Source of the DNA: CAISGS01 sp044346445
Lineage (GTDB): Bacteria > Pseudomonadota > Alphaproteobacteria > Caulobacterales > Caulobacteraceae
Length of the DNA stretch: 25,696 bases
Assembly (NCBI GenBank): GCA_044346445.1
Contig: JBIIZD010000030.1
Location: 1 to 25,696, forward strand
Direction: 5' to 3'
Under the pieces are notes generated by a model. It searched no databases and was not told the origin of the DNA. It was given only the letters and a program-made list of their open reading frames with translations. Shown one piece after another: positions 8,386 to 17,334 of this stretch. The translations under genes were made by a program, and so were the position numbers. Position 1 is the first letter of the stretch; the number at the start of each line of letters is the position of its first letter.

Positions 8386-8853
8386 TTAAGCTTTGAACTT
8401 TCCAAAAGGTGTTGGAATTGCCGTCGCCGTGGCCTTGGCCAGCAAACGGTTTTCGTGATCATAAAGTTCGCCCTCGGTAAAGGCGATCGTGCGGCCATAC
8501 TTGATCACCCGCCCGATCCCGCGCAGGGTACCGGGCAGGGCGGGCCGCAAAAAGCTGGTCTTCATTTCGAGCGTTGGCAGCACGCAGGTCATGTCCGAGG
8601 CAACCATACCGGCCACGGACATGCATTCATCCAGCATAGCGCATAAATAGCCGCCCTGAATCTGGCGCATCGGATTGCAAAAATCGGGCTTAGCGTCGAA
8701 TGTGACCTCGACCTGCATGGCCTGGCGATCAACCGCGATCATCCGAAAACCCAATAGTGCCGAGCCCGGCGGCGGGTTCTTGCTGTTTTGAAACCGGCTT
8801 AGAATCTGGTCATCAGTCAGTTTCAAGGGCTGTTCGGACGCAATCTCGGACAT
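8386..8853 (-). CDS. PaaI-type hotdog-fold acyl-CoA thioesterase
   Basis: A 155-residue protein of normal length for a single hotdog domain. The central part CNPMRQIQGGYLCAMLDECM (about 83-102) matches the HGG-containing helix region of PaaI-like thioesterases, here with Gln-Gly-Gly and an acidic residue in the helix (DE). The C-terminus VIKYGRTIAFTEGELYDHENRLLAKATATAIP is the typical last beta strands. These enzymes hydrolyse acyl-CoA thioesters in the cytosol, mostly as tetramers; the acyl group is not predictable. It starts 3 nt after the sspB stop, so the two are probably translated together. Confidence 0.85.
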   Translation of the reverse strand: MSEIASEQPLKLTDDQILSRFQNSKNPPPGSALLGFRMIAVDRQAMQVEVTFDAKPDFCNPMRQIQGGYLCAMLDECMSVAGMVASDMTCVLPTLEMKTSFLRPALPGTLRGIGRVIKYGRTIAFTEGELYDHENRLLAKATATAIPTPFGKFKA

Positions 8854-8856
8854 GGG

Positions 8857-9330
8857 CTATTTCTTCCGGAACTGGTCGAGCGAGACGATCTTGGGGCCGT
8901 CATCCTTGGGCGGCGGGGTCGGTTCAGGCTCGGGTTCTGGCAAGGTGGTCGGTACGCCCTCGACCTCGAACTGCAACATGAACTGGACGCTGGGGTCGAA
9001 AAACCGTGTCACAGCCCCATAGGGTACGATCAGGCGCTTGGGCTGGCCGCCAAAGCTCAATGTAATGCCAAAGCCAGAAGGGCTGGTATTCAGGTCCCAG
9101 AACTGGTGCTGCAAGACAATGGTCATCTCGTCCGGAAACTTGGCCAATATGTCGCTCGGGCAGGACGCGCCGGGGGCTTGGGTCTTGAAGGTGATATAGA
9201 AATGGTGCTCGCCGGGAATACCCGCTGGCGATGCCGCACGCTCGACGGCCACCTTGATCACCCCACGCAAGGCATCTTGAACTAGCTGCTCGTAATGCAT
9301 TTCATCGAGGGGTGGTTTTTCCTTGGACAT
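8857..9330 (-). CDS. sspB: SspB-type ClpXP adaptor protein
   Basis: A 157-residue protein of the alphaproteobacterial SspB type. SspB tethers ssrA-tagged and selected other substrates to ClpX for degradation. The folded substrate-binding domain covers about 8-125 (YEQLVQDALRGVIKVAVE, HHFYITFKTQAPG, LQHQFWDL, FGGQPKRLIVPYGAVTRFFDPS). An acidic and Pro-rich linker (about 128-145) leads to the ClpX-docking tail, which ends IVSLDQFRKK. It is the first gene of a minus-strand run whose next genes encode a thioesterase and secreted enzymes. It is close in the genome to fumC-DUF4169, a common alphaproteobacterial neighbourhood. Confidence 0.95.
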   Translation of the reverse strand: MSKEKPPLDEMHYEQLVQDALRGVIKVAVERAASPAGIPGEHHFYITFKTQAPGASCPSDILAKFPDEMTIVLQHQFWDLNTSPSGFGITLSFGGQPKRLIVPYGAVTRFFDPSVQFMLQFEVEGVPTTLPEPEPEPTPPPKDDGPKIVSLDQFRKK

Positions 9331-9621
9331 GGACCTTCGTCACTTTCAATCAGGATAGATGGCAATCAGGGTCATTGGCAATTTTGCGCGTCTAAGACAT
9401 AACCCCACAGGGCCAAGCCGCCAAGCCTTGGCGTGCGAGTCGCGGTGCGGCGAAGAAATCTTTGGTCGGCCATGGCGGATTTTACTGGCACAAGGGCGGG
9501 GACCGGTCCAAAAGCGGCACAGATGTTCGGCGCGGGTTTGCGCTTGACGCTGCGTGGTGTAGAAGCCGGGTTACGTCTTGCGGGATGTGACGGGGGCGTC
9601 GTTTTCTAGGGGTGAGGATAC
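9331..9621. promoter_or_regulatory. Divergent intergenic region between sspB and bamD
   Basis: This gap should hold promoters for both directions. The only clear structure is a short dyad, CGCCAAG-C-CTTGGCG at 9419-9433, with perfect 7-base arms about one base. Its loop is too short for an RNA hairpin, so it would be a protein-binding site if it means anything. A plus-strand frame at 9359-9547 has no recognisable features and is not called. No confident -35/-10 pair was found. Confidence 0.3.
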
Positions 9622-10599
9622 GTGCTTCGTAAAACCTGGGGCCGCTGGCCAGTCGTCATAGTTTCTGTTCTGGCTGCGCTCAGCGTGGCCTCTTGCGCAG
9701 GCAATAATAAAAAGCCCACCATGGCCTATGAAGAGCGGCCGGTTGAGCTGCTCTATTCGGTTGGGTCTGAGCGCTTGGACGCGGGCCAGTGGAATGAGGC
9801 TGTGGATTATTTCCGCGAGGTTGAGCGCCAGCACCCCTATTCGGAATGGTCTCGCCGGGCGATTTTGATGACGGCCTATGCGCATTATCAGGGCAATCAA
9901 TACGAAGAAGCCATCGGCGATGCCGACCGGTTCGTGTCCCTGTATCCGGGCAATCCTTCGGCGGCTTATGCCTATTACCTCAAGGCCATTTGCTATTTTG
10001 AGCAGATTGTGGATGTGGGCCGCGATCAGGCGGCAACAGAGCAGGCGCTTGGCGCCTTGCGCGAAGTGTCCCAGCGCTATCCGCGCAGTGAGTATGCGGC
10101 GGATGCACGCTTGAAGGTCGACATGGTCAATGACCAGTTGGCCGGTAAGGAAATGGCCGTTGGGCGCTGGTATCTGCGCCAAGGCGATACGATTGCCGCG
10201 ATTGGGCGTTTCAAGACCGTTATTGATCGCTATCAGACCACGACCCATACGCCCGAGGCGCTTTTTCGTCTGGTTGAGGCCTATCTGACGGTGGGCCTGA
10301 TTGATGAGGCCAATCGCAATGGCGCTGTGCTGGGCTATAACTTCCCCGGCGACCGCTGGTATGGCGATGCCTATGCGCTCTTGTCGGGCAAGGGCTTGAG
10401 GCCTGCGGTGGCACCGACGTCGCGCCGCTTCAATCTTAATCCGTTCAAGTCAAAGCCAGCGGCCAGCCTAGAGCGGTCGCAAAAGGGCACGGCGCTCGCC
10501 CCGCCTGAGGCGACGGCCCCGGCAAGTGACGGCACAGCCTCGCCCCCGCCGCCCAAAAAGAAGCGCAAGGGGCTGCTTGACTGGTTCAAAAAAGACTGA
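9622..10599 (+). CDS. bamD: Outer membrane assembly lipoprotein BamD (ComL)
   Basis: A 325-residue lipoprotein, the essential TPR component of the Bam complex that inserts beta-barrel proteins into the outer membrane. The signal peptide ends in a lipobox VASC (22-25), so Cys25 should be acylated. TPR-like helices fill about 38-260 (ELLYSVGSERLDAGQWNEAV, ILMTAYAHYQGNQYEEAI, LADRFVSLYPGNPSAAYAY-like repeats). A Pro- and Lys-rich tail (about 262-325, ending KKKRKGLLDWFKKD) goes beyond the E. coli protein. The start is GTG 9622, with a good ribosome site GGTGAGG at 9611-9617. It is followed by recN and ligA in the order common in Alphaproteobacteria; lpxC, often upstream, is absent. Confidence 0.95.
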   Translation: MLRKTWGRWPVVIVSVLAALSVASCAGNNKKPTMAYEERPVELLYSVGSERLDAGQWNEAVDYFREVERQHPYSEWSRRAILMTAYAHYQGNQYEEAIGDADRFVSLYPGNPSAAYAYYLKAICYFEQIVDVGRDQAATEQALGALREVSQRYPRSEYAADARLKVDMVNDQLAGKEMAVGRWYLRQGDTIAAIGRFKTVIDRYQTTTHTPEALFRLVEAYLTVGLIDEANRNGAVLGYNFPGDRWYGDAYALLSGKGLRPAVAPTSRRFNLNPFKSKPAASLERSQKGTALAPPEATAPASDGTASPPPPKKKRKGLLDWFKKD

Positions 10600-10670
10600 G
10601 GCTCGGTCAATGCGGCAGCCATGCGCTGATACTGGCTCCCTCATGATTAGAATCAGACCAGACTAGCGCC

Positions 10671-12371
10671 ATGCTGATCGGCCTGAACATTCGCAATGTC
10701 GTCCTGATCGAGAGCCTGGACCTTGGCATAGGTCCGGGCCTTACGGCCTTGACCGGTGAGACCGGGGCGGGCAAGTCGATCATTCTTGATGCCCTGGGCC
10801 TGGCCACCGGCGCGCGGGCGGATGCGGGTCTGGTGCGGCGCGGCGCGGCGCAAGCCTCTGTTACCGCCATGTTTGATCTGGGTTCATCCCACGCCGTCTG
10901 GTCCATGCTGGACGATAAGGGGCTTGGCTATGCGCCGGGCGAAGAACTGATCCTGCGCCGGCTCTTGGGCGCAGATGGCCGCTCTCGCGCCTTTGTTAAC
11001 GATCAGGCCACCAGTGTCGGCGTGCTCAAGGAATTGGGCAATCTCCTGCTCGAAGTGCATGGCCAGCACGAGACGGTCGGCCTGCTCGATGCGCGCAATC
11101 ACCGCCCCTTGCTCGATCAGTTTGGCGACTGCAATACGGCCTTGAGCGCTTGCGGGCGCACCTGGGAGACCTGGCGGCTTTCCCGGCAAAGGCTGGAGGC
11201 CTTACGCGATCAGACCCAAAGAGCCGCCCAAGACCTGGACATGCTGACACTTCGGCTCGAAGAACTGGATCGGCTTGCGCCCCAGCCTGGGGAAGAAACC
11301 GAACTGGCAGCCCAGCGGGCCTTGCTGGGGGCCTCTGAAAAGGCGCTCGCTGAGATTGCCGCCGCGCGTGAAGCCTTTTTTGGCGACTCCCTGACCCAAA
11401 AACTGGCCCAGGCCTTTCGGGCGGTTGAGCGGGCCAAGGACCGAGCGGTCCAGGCCGGTGCCAGCCCAGACAGCCCGGCTGTGACCCGCCTGACCACAGC
11501 GGCTGCCACCATTGACCGGGCCCTGGTCGAGGCCCAAGAGGCCGCCGCCGCCATCGATCTGGCCGCAGAGGCGTTTGATTTCGAGCCTGACCAACTGGAC
11601 AAGGCCGAAGAGCGGCTGTTTGCCCTAAGAGCCATGGCGCGCAAGCTGAATGTGCCGGTCGAGGGCCTGCCCGCCGCCCGGATCGAGATTGCCCAGACCC
11701 TTGCCGCCGTCGAATCGGCCGATGAGGCGCTCAAGGCCGCCGAGGCTGAGGCCGATCAGGCGCGGGAACACTATTTGATCGCGGCCGCTGACCTGACCGC
11801 CCGCCGCAACCAGGCCGCCCAGGTGCTTGCCCTTGCGGTAGAGGCCGAGCTTGCGCCGCTCAAGCTGGACAAGGCGCGGTTTAGGGTCGCGATAGAGCCC
11901 TTGGCGGCGGAACGCGCCGGGCCAGCGGGCATGGACCGGATCGAGTTTGAGGTCATGACCAATCCGGGTGCGCCGTTTGGCGGACTGGGCGTGATTGCGT
12001 CTGGCGGCGAATTGGCCAGGTTTGCTTTGGCGCTGAAGGCAGCCTTGGCGGGCCGCGCCGACCAGATCCAGCCCCTGATGATTTTTGACGAGGTTGATCA
12101 GGGCGTGGGCGGGGCCGTAGCCGATGCGGTGGGCCTGCGGTTGCGCAAGCTGGCGACCAATACCCAGGTCCTGGTGGTCACGCATAGTCCCCAGGTCGCC
12201 GCAAGGGCCAATGCCCACTGGCGCGTGGCCAAGCGGGGCGATGGCGATAGCGTCTCGACCAGTCTGGATATTCTGCCCGGGCCGGAGCGCGAAGAAGAAC
12301 TGGCCCGTATGCTGTCAGGTGCCAATGTCACCGAGGCCGCCCGCGCCGCCGCACGGGCCTTGATGGACTAG
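10671..12371 (+). CDS. recN: DNA repair protein RecN
   Basis: A 566-residue SMC-like ATPase that acts early in double-strand break repair. Walker A GETGAGKS lies at residues 29-36. The ABC-type signature SGGELARFALALKAAL, Walker B LMIFDEVDQGVGG and the switch region VVTHSPQVAARA are near the C-terminus. The Ala-, Glu- and Arg-rich middle (about 160-380) is the antiparallel coiled coil. Length and motif order are normal for RecN. It lies 71 nt after bamD and 47 nt before ligA on the same strand, consistent with one transcript. Confidence 0.97.
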   Translation: MLIGLNIRNVVLIESLDLGIGPGLTALTGETGAGKSIILDALGLATGARADAGLVRRGAAQASVTAMFDLGSSHAVWSMLDDKGLGYAPGEELILRRLLGADGRSRAFVNDQATSVGVLKELGNLLLEVHGQHETVGLLDARNHRPLLDQFGDCNTALSACGRTWETWRLSRQRLEALRDQTQRAAQDLDMLTLRLEELDRLAPQPGEETELAAQRALLGASEKALAEIAAAREAFFGDSLTQKLAQAFRAVERAKDRAVQAGASPDSPAVTRLTTAAATIDRALVEAQEAAAAIDLAAEAFDFEPDQLDKAEERLFALRAMARKLNVPVEGLPAARIEIAQTLAAVESADEALKAAEAEADQAREHYLIAAADLTARRNQAAQVLALAVEAELAPLKLDKARFRVAIEPLAAERAGPAGMDRIEFEVMTNPGAPFGGLGVIASGGELARFALALKAALAGRADQIQPLMIFDEVDQGVGGAVADAVGLRLRKLATNTQVLVVTHSPQVAARANAHWRVAKRGDGDSVSTSLDILPGPEREEELARMLSGANVTEAARAAARALMD

Positions 12372-12418
12372 GGCCTCTGGGGCTTCATATTGATATCAGC
12401 CTCGGCTAGTCTGGGCTC

Positions 12419-14518
12419 ATGGACAAGATTCCCGTATCCGATCTAGACCCCGCTCAGGCCGCCGAGGAATTGACCCGGCTGGCCGACGAGATTGCGGCGC
12501 ATGATCTGCACTATTTTGCCAAGGACGCGCCGGTCGTATCGGATGCGGAATACGACGCGTTAAAACAGCGCAATGCGGCTATTGAAGCGCGGTTTCCAGA
12601 GCTTACCAGAGAAAACTCGCCAAGCCTGCGCGTCGGGGCGCAAGCGTCTGAACAGTTTTCGCCGGTCGAGCATGGCACGCCCATGCTGTCGCTGGACAAT
12701 GCCTTTTCCGATGAGGAGGCGCGCGATTTCGATGCCCGGGTGCGGCGGTTTCTAGGGCTGGGCGAGACCCAGATCGCCTATACGGCCGAGCCCAAGATTG
12801 ATGGCCTGTCGGCCTCGCTGCGCTATGAGAACGGTATTCTTGTGCGCGGCGGCACACGCGGTGATGGCCGGGTCGGCGAGGATGTCACCGAAAACCTGCG
12901 CACCCTGGCCGAAATCCCCAATCGCCTAAAAGGCTCTGGCTGGCCCGATGTGATCGAGGTGCGCGGCGAGGTCTATCTGGGCCATGAGGATTTTGCTCAG
13001 CTCAATCAGGCCGCGGCGGCGGCGGGGCAAAAGCTCTATGCCAATCCGCGCAATGCGGCGGCGGGCTCATTGCGTCAACTGGACCCCAAGATTACAGCCC
13101 AAAGACCCCTGCGGTTCTTTGCCTATGCCTGGGGCCTGACCAGCGCGAGCTTTGCAGAAACCCAGTCCGAGGCCCTGCTGGCCCTAGCGCGCTGGGGCTT
13201 TGTCACCACGCCCCAGACCCAGACCGTGACCGGCCCCGAGGGCCTTCTGGCTGCCTATGCCCGGTTTGAGACGCAAAGGCCGGGCCTTAGCTTTGATATT
13301 GATGGTGTGGTCTATAAGGTTGACCGGCTGGACTGGCAGCAAAGGCTTGGCTTTGTTTCACGCTCACCGCGCTGGGCCATTGCCCGCAAATTTCCCGCCG
13401 AGCAGGCCCGCACGGTCTTGGAGGCGATTGACCTGCAGGTTGGCCGCACCGGCGCGGTGACGCCTGTGGCGCGCCTGCGGCCCGTAACCGTCGGCGGCGT
13501 GGTGGTAACCAATGCCACCTTGCACAATGGCGACGAGATTGCCCGCAAGGATGTGCGCATTGGCGACACGGTGATCGTGCAAAGGGCAGGCGATGTCATC
13601 CCCCAGGTCGTGGGACCGGTCTTGAGCGAGCGCTCGGCCAATTGCGTGGCCTATGCGTTTCCCACCCTCTGCCCTTGCGACCTAGCCACCCCCTTGGTGC
13701 GCGAAACCACGGCCAGCGGTGCCGAGACCGTGGTGCGGCGCTGCTCGGGTGAAATGGCCTGTCCGTTTCAGCGCATTGAGCACCTGATCCATTTCGTCTC
13801 GCGCCGGGCGTTTGACATTGAGGGGCTGGGCGAAAAGCTTTTGATCGGCCTGTTTGAAGACGGTTTGATCCGTGAGCCAGCCGATATTTTCACGCTCGAA
13901 GCGCGCGACAAGGCCCTGCTGAAAAAGCTGAAAGACCGCGAGGGCATGGGTGAATTGAGTGCTCAAAACCTGTTTGACGCAATCAATGCGCGCCGCACCA
14001 TTGCGCTGGAGCGGGTGATTTTTGCGCTGGGCGTGCGTCATGTCGGCGAACAGACTGGCCGTATTCTCGCGCGCGGCCTCGGCAGTTGGCGCGCGTTTGA
14101 AACCGCCATGCTTATGCTTGGCCAAGGCGATGAGGCGGCAAGACTTGAGCTTGAGGCCATGGACCAGATCGGGCCGACCGTGACCCTTACGCTTGGCCGC
14201 TATTTTGCCGAGGCGCATAACCGCGAGGCCGTGCAGCGCCTGGCCGCCCAGCTAACCATACTGGACGCTGAAAAGCCCAAGACTGATACTGCCGTGGCGG
14301 GCAAGACGGTGGTGTTTACAGGCGCGCTGGAGCGCATGACCCGCGACGAGGCCAAGGCCCAGGCCGAGGCTCTGGGCGCAAAAGTGGCTTCGTCTGTGTC
14401 GAAAAAGACCGATCTGGTCGTGGCGGGGCCGGGGGCGGGCTCAAAGCTGAAAACCGCGACCGATCTTGGCATTGAGGTGATCAGTGAAGACGACTGGCTG
14501 GCCCTAGCCGCAGGTTAG
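12419..14518 (+). CDS. ligA: NAD-dependent DNA ligase LigA
   Basis: A 699-residue protein with the full LigA architecture. It seals nicks in DNA during replication and repair. The adenylated lysine is Lys126 in EPKIDG. The adenylation domain continues through GVVYKVDRLDWQQRLGF and WAIARKFPAE. The OB-fold contains VGRTGAVTPVARL and VTNATLHN. The HhH region is about 500-600 and the BRCT domain (GKTVVFTGALERMTRDEAKA) is at the C-terminus. The zinc-finger part reads TLCPCDLATPLV then RRCSGEMACP: the first cysteine pair is Cys-X-Cys instead of the usual Cys-X2-Cys. It ends 8 nt before a hairpin facing the convergent SDR gene. Confidence 0.97.
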   Translation: MDKIPVSDLDPAQAAEELTRLADEIAAHDLHYFAKDAPVVSDAEYDALKQRNAAIEARFPELTRENSPSLRVGAQASEQFSPVEHGTPMLSLDNAFSDEEARDFDARVRRFLGLGETQIAYTAEPKIDGLSASLRYENGILVRGGTRGDGRVGEDVTENLRTLAEIPNRLKGSGWPDVIEVRGEVYLGHEDFAQLNQAAAAAGQKLYANPRNAAAGSLRQLDPKITAQRPLRFFAYAWGLTSASFAETQSEALLALARWGFVTTPQTQTVTGPEGLLAAYARFETQRPGLSFDIDGVVYKVDRLDWQQRLGFVSRSPRWAIARKFPAEQARTVLEAIDLQVGRTGAVTPVARLRPVTVGGVVVTNATLHNGDEIARKDVRIGDTVIVQRAGDVIPQVVGPVLSERSANCVAYAFPTLCPCDLATPLVRETTASGAETVVRRCSGEMACPFQRIEHLIHFVSRRAFDIEGLGEKLLIGLFEDGLIREPADIFTLEARDKALLKKLKDREGMGELSAQNLFDAINARRTIALERVIFALGVRHVGEQTGRILARGLGSWRAFETAMLMLGQGDEAARLELEAMDQIGPTVTLTLGRYFAEAHNREAVQRLAAQLTILDAEKPKTDTAVAGKTVVFTGALERMTRDEAKAQAEALGAKVASSVSKKTDLVVAGPGAGSKLKTATDLGIEVISEDDWLALAAG

Positions 14519-14526
14519 ACGGATTA

Positions 14527-14549
14527 GGGCCTCCCCGCCGGGGAAGCCC
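14527..14549. terminator. Hairpin between convergent ligA and SDR genes
   Basis: Arms GGGCCTCCCC (14527-14536) and GGGGAAGCCC (14540-14549) pair at 9 of 10 positions around a 3-base loop GCC. It lies between two convergent stops, where a shared bidirectional terminator is expected. There is no T-run on either side, so intrinsic termination would be imperfect. Confidence 0.65.
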
Positions 14550-14566
14550 TGGCCCGCTAAGGCGCT

Positions 14567-15472
14567 TTAGCCGCCCGCCAGTTTGCGGAAGAATTTCTGG
14601 CCCTGTTCGCCACCGGCAAAATAGGCTAGCTGGCCGGCAGGGTCCGAAATCTTGGCCCAGTTTTCGGCCACTTCTTCGGCAGACAGCCCGCCTTCACCCA
14701 GATAAACGCCTTCGGTCTCGAATATGCGCGACAGGCCAAACACGCCCGCGCCTGCGGTGAGGATGGCACCGGTAGGCGCATCTTCGCTGACCAGATAGAC
14801 CACGCCGGGCGTGACATATTCGGGCTTCAGCTTTTCCAGCACTTCGGGCGGCATCAGGCCTTCGGTCATGCGCGTCGCGGCAACCGGGCTAATGGCATTG
14901 ACGCGGATATTGTTCTTCTGGCCCTCGATCTTGAGCGTATTCATCAGGCCCAGCACCGCCATCTTGGCCGCGCCATAATTGGCCTGACCGAAATTGCCAT
15001 ACATGCCCGACGATGAGGTGGTGACAACGATCCGGCCATAGTTTTGGGTCTTCATGATTTCCCAAACCGCCTTGATGGGCTTGAACGTGCCCCAGACATG
15101 GACCTGCATCACGGCTTCGAAATCGGCCAGTTCCATCTTGGAAAAGGACTTGTCGCGCAAGATGCCGGCATTGGCGATCAGGATGTCGATCCTGCCCCAG
15201 GTATCGATGGTCTGCTTGACCAGTTGCGCCACGCCCGCATCGTCCGTGACCGAGGCACCATTGGCAATGGCCTCGCTGCCCATGGCCTTGATCTCGGCGA
15301 CGACGGCCTCGGCAGCGGCGCTATTGCCGCCTGAACCATCCATCGAGCCGCCCAGATCATTGATCACCACCTTAGCCCCGCGTCGTGCGAGTTCCAAGGC
15401 GTGCTGGCGGCCTAGTCCGCCGCCCGCGCCAGTGACAATGGCAACCTTGCCGTCGAAACGGATGTCAGTCAT
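14567..15472 (-). CDS. Short-chain dehydrogenase (3-hydroxyacyl-CoA dehydrogenase-like SDR)
   Basis: A 301-residue SDR. The NAD(P)-binding motif TGAGGGLG is at about 14-21, followed by VVINDLGGSMDG, where Asp39 suggests NAD preference. NAG lies at 101-103, and the catalytic set is Ser153, Tyr166 and Lys170 (YGAAK). The ND-LGG-xxDG insert and the pattern SSSGMYGNFGQANY resemble the (3R)-hydroxyacyl-CoA dehydrogenase domain of type 2 multifunctional beta-oxidation enzymes and related bacterial SDRs. Its job is therefore probably fatty-acyl or steroid-like alcohol oxidation, by inference. The gene follows an ABC exporter operon after 122 nt; whether it belongs to that unit is unclear. Confidence 0.9.
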   Translation of the reverse strand: MTDIRFDGKVAIVTGAGGGLGRQHALELARRGAKVVINDLGGSMDGSGGNSAAAEAVVAEIKAMGSEAIANGASVTDDAGVAQLVKQTIDTWGRIDILIANAGILRDKSFSKMELADFEAVMQVHVWGTFKPIKAVWEIMKTQNYGRIVVTTSSSGMYGNFGQANYGAAKMAVLGLMNTLKIEGQKNNIRVNAISPVAATRMTEGLMPPEVLEKLKPEYVTPGVVYLVSEDAPTGAILTAGAGVFGLSRIFETEGVYLGEGGLSAEEVAENWAKISDPAGQLAYFAGGEQGQKFFRKLAGG

Positions 15473-15594
15473 CTGATGCTCCCAATCTTTGTGATGTATA
15501 AAACTGGGCCGGATTAGTGGTGTGCCAAGGCTTTGGCGTCAAGCGTCCGATCGCTATTGTTTGCTCTTCATTATCGGGCAAGCAGGGTGATGGC

Positions 15595-16578
15595 CTATTT
15601 AGGGGCCTTTTCGGTCTTGATCGGCGCACGGCGCGCGCCAGCCTGGTAGCCGGGCTTCATAAACTTGACCAGCACACGTTGGCCAATCAGCAGGGGTATG
15701 CCATCGGCGGACACCACCACCTCGACCACCCGCTCGTCCGTGCGTTCGCTGGGATCATCCGATTGCAGCTTGCGCGCACCAAATACGGCGGCGCGGCGCA
15801 GAACCTTGCCGGTATAGATCTTGGTGTCATCGGCCTCTGGCGAGATTTCCACAGCCTGGCCGACCACGACCGCAGGCAGGGCACTTTCGGCAATCTCGGC
15901 TCGAACGATACGGGCGGTGCGCGGCTCTAGGTCAAACAGGTTGGACACGTTCAAGGTTGAGGCACCAGAGCCTGGATTGGCATAGCGCCGAACAATCCGG
16001 CCATCGGCAGGCGCGCGGATAATGGTCATTTCCAGATTATAATCGGCCTCATTCTTGCGCGCGACCGCCGTGCCGACACTGGCGCGCAAAGCGTTCAAAT
16101 TCGCCTCCGAGGCGCGAACCTGATCCTTGGCCTGATCCAGCTTTTGGGCCGCAACAAAATTGGAACCGGCCAGACTGTTCATGCGGCCAAACTCGCGCCG
16201 AGCAGCATCCAGTTGAACTTCTGCGGCCGTGATCTGGGCGCGGGCCTGATTGACCTCGGCCATAGAGCGGTTGGCGGTCAGGCGCGGCTCGTCATCTTCC
16301 TGGCGCGCCAGGACCTGGCCCTTGGTAACCTGATCGCCTTCTTGCACCAGAACTTCGCGGATAATGCCGCCGCGCCGTGCGGCCACAGCAATGATCCCGC
16401 CCTCGACATCGGCCTTGCCATTGGCAATGGCGGCAAAAGGACTGTCGGCAGGCTTGGCCGCAATGGCCGCCGCCTTCTTGGTCTTGGCCTGATCGATCAT
16501 GACCAGGCCGGTTGATCCCAAGGCCAGCACGGCCAGGGCAACGAGCCAGAAAACGGGACGGCGAATGAGGCGCAACAT
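15595..16578 (-). CDS. HlyD-family periplasmic adaptor of an ABC exporter
   Basis: A 327-residue membrane-fusion protein. One transmembrane anchor lies near residues 8-28. A biotinyl-lipoyl half (GGIIREVLVQEGDQVTKGQV) comes next, followed by a helical hairpin (about 105-180, rich in Ala, Gln, Glu and Arg). The second lipoyl half is IIRAPADGRIVRRYANPG, and a beta-barrel domain completes the fold. Such adaptors bridge an inner-membrane ABC pump and an outer-membrane channel. It starts 6 nt after the ATPase gene and completes a permease-ATPase-adaptor set like DevCAB. No TolC-like outer-membrane partner is in the window. Confidence 0.9.
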   Translation of the reverse strand: MLRLIRRPVFWLVALAVLALGSTGLVMIDQAKTKKAAAIAAKPADSPFAAIANGKADVEGGIIAVAARRGGIIREVLVQEGDQVTKGQVLARQEDDEPRLTANRSMAEVNQARAQITAAEVQLDAARREFGRMNSLAGSNFVAAQKLDQAKDQVRASEANLNALRASVGTAVARKNEADYNLEMTIIRAPADGRIVRRYANPGSGASTLNVSNLFDLEPRTARIVRAEIAESALPAVVVGQAVEISPEADDTKIYTGKVLRRAAVFGARKLQSDDPSERTDERVVEVVVSADGIPLLIGQRVLVKFMKPGYQAGARRAPIKTEKAPK

Positions 16579-16584
16579 TAGGCT

Positions 16585-17334
16585 CTAGGCTCCTGTCAGG
16601 GCAGAATGAGATCCCGCCGCAGAGACGGGCGTGCGGCGCACATCATCAAGAATGCGGCCGTCTTCAATATGGATGACCCGGTCGGCAAAGGCTTCCAGAC
16701 GCGGATCGTGGGTGACGCAGATCACGGCGGCATTGTGCTGTTTGGCGGCGCGTTGCAGCAGGCGAATAACGATCTGGCCGTTTTCGCCGTCCAGCGCAGA
16801 GGTCGGCTCATCGGCAAACAACAGTTGCGGCTGCTTGGCCAGGGCGCGGGCAATGGCGACGCGCTGTTTCTCACCGCCGGACAGTTCCGAAGGGCGCTGA
16901 TGCATACGGGGCCCAAGCCCCACCTCGGTCAGGGCCTCGGTGGCAATATCGCGCGCCTCGTCCGGGCTATGGCCCTTGTATTTCAATACCGTCGTCACCT
17001 GTTGCAGGGCGGTTAGGGCCGCAAACAGGTTAAAGCCTTGAAAAATAAAGCCGCAATGATCGAGCCGAAACCGGTCAATCTTGGTGTCGCTCAAGTCCCA
17101 CAGATTTTCTGACATGGCCGTGACCTGGCCACCATCTGGGCGCAGCAGGCCAGACAGGGCGGCGATCAGAGTCGATTTTCCCGAGCCAGAAGGCCCCATC
17201 ACCATGGTGAGGTCGCCGTGCTCGGCGTCAAAATCGACGCCCTTCAGCACGTCAATATAGCTGCGGCCGGTCTTGAACCGCTTGGTCAGGCCCGTGGCCT
17301 TGATGGCGTGACGCGGGGAAGCGGGCTTGATCAT
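16585..17334 (-). CDS. ABC transporter ATP-binding protein (DevA/MacB/LolD-like)
   Basis: A 249-residue ATPase. Walker A GPSGSGKST is at 47-55, the Q-loop is FQG (98-100), the signature LSGGEKQ at 151-157, Walker B LLFADEP at 171-177 and the switch His at 209 (THD). GEKQRVAIARAL and DEPTSALDG place it in the LolD/MacB/DevA group that works with FtsX-type permeases. Its start overlaps the permease stop by ATGA and the adaptor gene follows at once, so all three form one exporter. The substrate is unknown. Confidence 0.95.
   Translation of the reverse strand: MIKPASPRHAIKATGLTKRFKTGRSYIDVLKGVDFDAEHGDLTMVMGPSGSGKSTLIAALSGLLRPDGGQVTAMSENLWDLSDTKIDRFRLDHCGFIFQGFNLFAALTALQQVTTVLKYKGHSPDEARDIATEALTEVGLGPRMHQRPSELSGGEKQRVAIARALAKQPQLLFADEPTSALDGENGQIVIRLLQRAAKQHNAAVICVTHDPRLEAFADRVIHIEDGRILDDVRRTPVSAAGSHSALTGA

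Noticed and set aside
9359..9547. Plus-strand 62-codon frame between sspB and bamD
   Set aside because: No ribosome site, no recognisable motif and an odd Arg/Cys-rich composition.
11210..11734. Long minus-strand Ser/Ala-rich frames opposite recN
   Set aside because: They are mirror images of the GC-rich recN coiled-coil codons and lack any domain signal.
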